From DRPG01 sp964655065 (GTDB lineage: Bacteria > Myxococcota_A > UBA796 > GCA-2862545): DNA of 64,000 bases. Location: positions 1 through 64,000 of the forward strand of contig CAZZLC010000001.1 of NCBI GenBank assembly GCA_964655065.1, given 5' to 3'. Within the stretch, counting starts at the first letter, position 1. Each line of letters starts with the position of its first letter. Under the pieces are notes generated by a model that ran no database searches, was not told the DNA's origin, and saw only the letters and a program-made list of their open reading frames with translations. Of the stretch, positions 63,224-64,000 are shown in pieces. The position numbers and the translations under genes are program-made.

Positions 63224-64000
63224 ATGACCGGACTCTCCTTGCTCGCCACGATCGCGCTCGTCACGACGCCGACCCGAGCGGGCGACCTCTCGCTCGACGA
63301 GCTCCTCAACCTCGAAGTCACCACCGCCTCGAAGAAGGCCGAGAAGCTCTCGGACGCGCCCGGGGTGATCAGCGTGGTCACCGCCGACGAGATCGAGCGC
63401 TACGGGGCGCGCAACCTCTACGACGTGCTCGACTTCGTGACGGGCACCACGAGCAACCACACCATGACCTTCCCGTCCAAGATGCAGGGGATCCGGGGTG
63501 ACGACTCCGAGCGCTCGAACCACCAGCTCCTGCTCATCGACGGTCGACCGGCGCGGCGCTCGGTCGACGGGGGCTTCAGCTACCCCATCCTCATGGCGTT
63601 CCCCATCGACACCATCGAGCGGGTCGAGGTGATCCGGGGTCCTGGCTCGGTGCTCTATGGCTCGACTGCCTACACGGGGGTCGTCAACGTCATCACCAAG
63701 CGGGCCGAAGAAGGCGAGCACGAGGGAACGGTCTTCGCAGGAGCGGGGAGCTTCGCGACCGGGGAAGCTCGGGGCAGCTACGCCCACACGACCAAGAACG
63801 GGGTCTCGATCACGGGCGGAGCCCGGTACACGGGCACCCGCGGGTACACGGTCGACCAGGCCGACTCCAACGGCAATCCAGGCTCGACCAACATGGACGA
63901 GCGCGCAGCCGCGGCGACCTTGAACGTCGCCCACGGGGGACTCACCGCCTTCGGCATCGCGACGTACACGGCCAACCCCTCCTTCGGAGGCGACTTCGCC
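63224..64000 (+). CDS. TonB-dependent receptor (3' part beyond the window)
   Basis: 259 codons are visible before the right edge. A signal peptide (MTGLSLLATIALVTTPTRA) precedes a plug domain with ASKKAEKLSDAPGVISVVT, ADEIERYGARNLYDVLDFV, QLLLIDGRPARR, DTIERVEVIRGPGSVLYG and TGVVNVITK. Beta-barrel strands then begin (GTVFAGAGSF, GVSITGGARY). Such proteins import siderophores, vitamins or oligosaccharides with energy from TonB. The ligand is not readable. No clear TonB box is visible after the signal peptide. Confidence 0.93.
   Translation, partial: MTGLSLLATIALVTTPTRAGDLSLDELLNLEVTTASKKAEKLSDAPGVISVVTADEIERYGARNLYDVLDFVTGTTSNHTMTFPSKMQGIRGDDSERSNHQLLLIDGRPARRSVDGGFSYPILMAFPIDTIERVEVIRGPGSVLYGSTAYTGVVNVITKRAEEGEHEGTVFAGAGSFATGEARGSYAHTTKNGVSITGGARYTGTRGYTVDQADSNGNPGSTNMDERAAAATLNVAHGGLTAFGIATYTANPSFGGDFA

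Overview
The window is 64 kb of GC-rich, densely coding bacterial DNA. About 61 protein genes are packed on both strands. Many adjacent genes overlap by 1-7 bases, and the only gaps over 200 bases lie at divergent promoters. I saw no tRNA, rRNA, IS element, prophage, CRISPR array or transfer island. Several traits point to Myxococcota or a close former-deltaproteobacterial relative: many lipoproteins, a lipoprotein with the Cys/Asp repeat common in myxobacterial surface proteins (36059-36607), Hanks-type kinases, an FHA-sigma54 activator, an arylsulfotransferase-family lipoprotein, AgmX-like cysteine pairs and frequent GTG starts. This placement is inferred from gene style, not from a phylogenetic marker.

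Layout. 1-6.4 kb is rich in nucleic-acid repair: SMUG-type uracil-DNA glycosylase, RNase HI, DNA polymerase IV with a possible SOS operator, archaeal-type RNase HII and a 5'-3' exonuclease, interleaved with small exported proteins. 6.9-12.2 kb holds a fatty acyl-AMP ligase fused to an acyl carrier domain, a TPR protein, a type II thioesterase (probable CTG start) and an arylsulfotransferase-like lipoprotein. 12.3-17.7 kb contains small conserved proteins, pirin, a DUF938 methyltransferase and a lytic transglycosylase. 17.8-22.1 kb has divergent acetyl-CoA synthetase and PEP synthase genes, which fits growth on acetate with gluconeogenesis; malate dehydrogenase lies at 53.6 kb.

22.1-30.1 kb is a seven-gene MoxR/Bat operon in which batB and batC are one gene. 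It is followed by an alkaline phosphatase whose ribosome-binding site sits inside a perfect hairpin, membrane and acetyltransferase genes, and metG. From 46.9 down to 36.1 kb the minus strand carries a Ser/Thr kinase, a macroglobulin-like protein split over two translationally coupled genes, lspA, a pseudokinase, a TPMT-like methyltransferase and a lipoprotein. This looks like a cell-surface locus.

47-64 kb contains a Fur-family regulator, the FHA-sigma54 activator, a PfkB sugar kinase, a TetR regulator, a membrane glycosyltransferase, a ComF-like phosphoribosyltransferase, mdh, threonine aldolase, dihydroorotase, a Schlafen/AlbA-type protein and a YggT protein. It also contains a striking 582-residue membrane protein that appears to join an Mpo1/DUF962 dioxygenase, a soluble oxygenase-like domain and a phospholipid-methyltransferase-like domain. 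A CAP-domain lipoprotein and a TonB-dependent receptor cut by the right edge close the window.

The strongest candidates for something new are the three-module membrane enzyme (60621-62369) and the split, thioester-less macroglobulin with embedded AgmX-like cysteine pairs (39915-45193).
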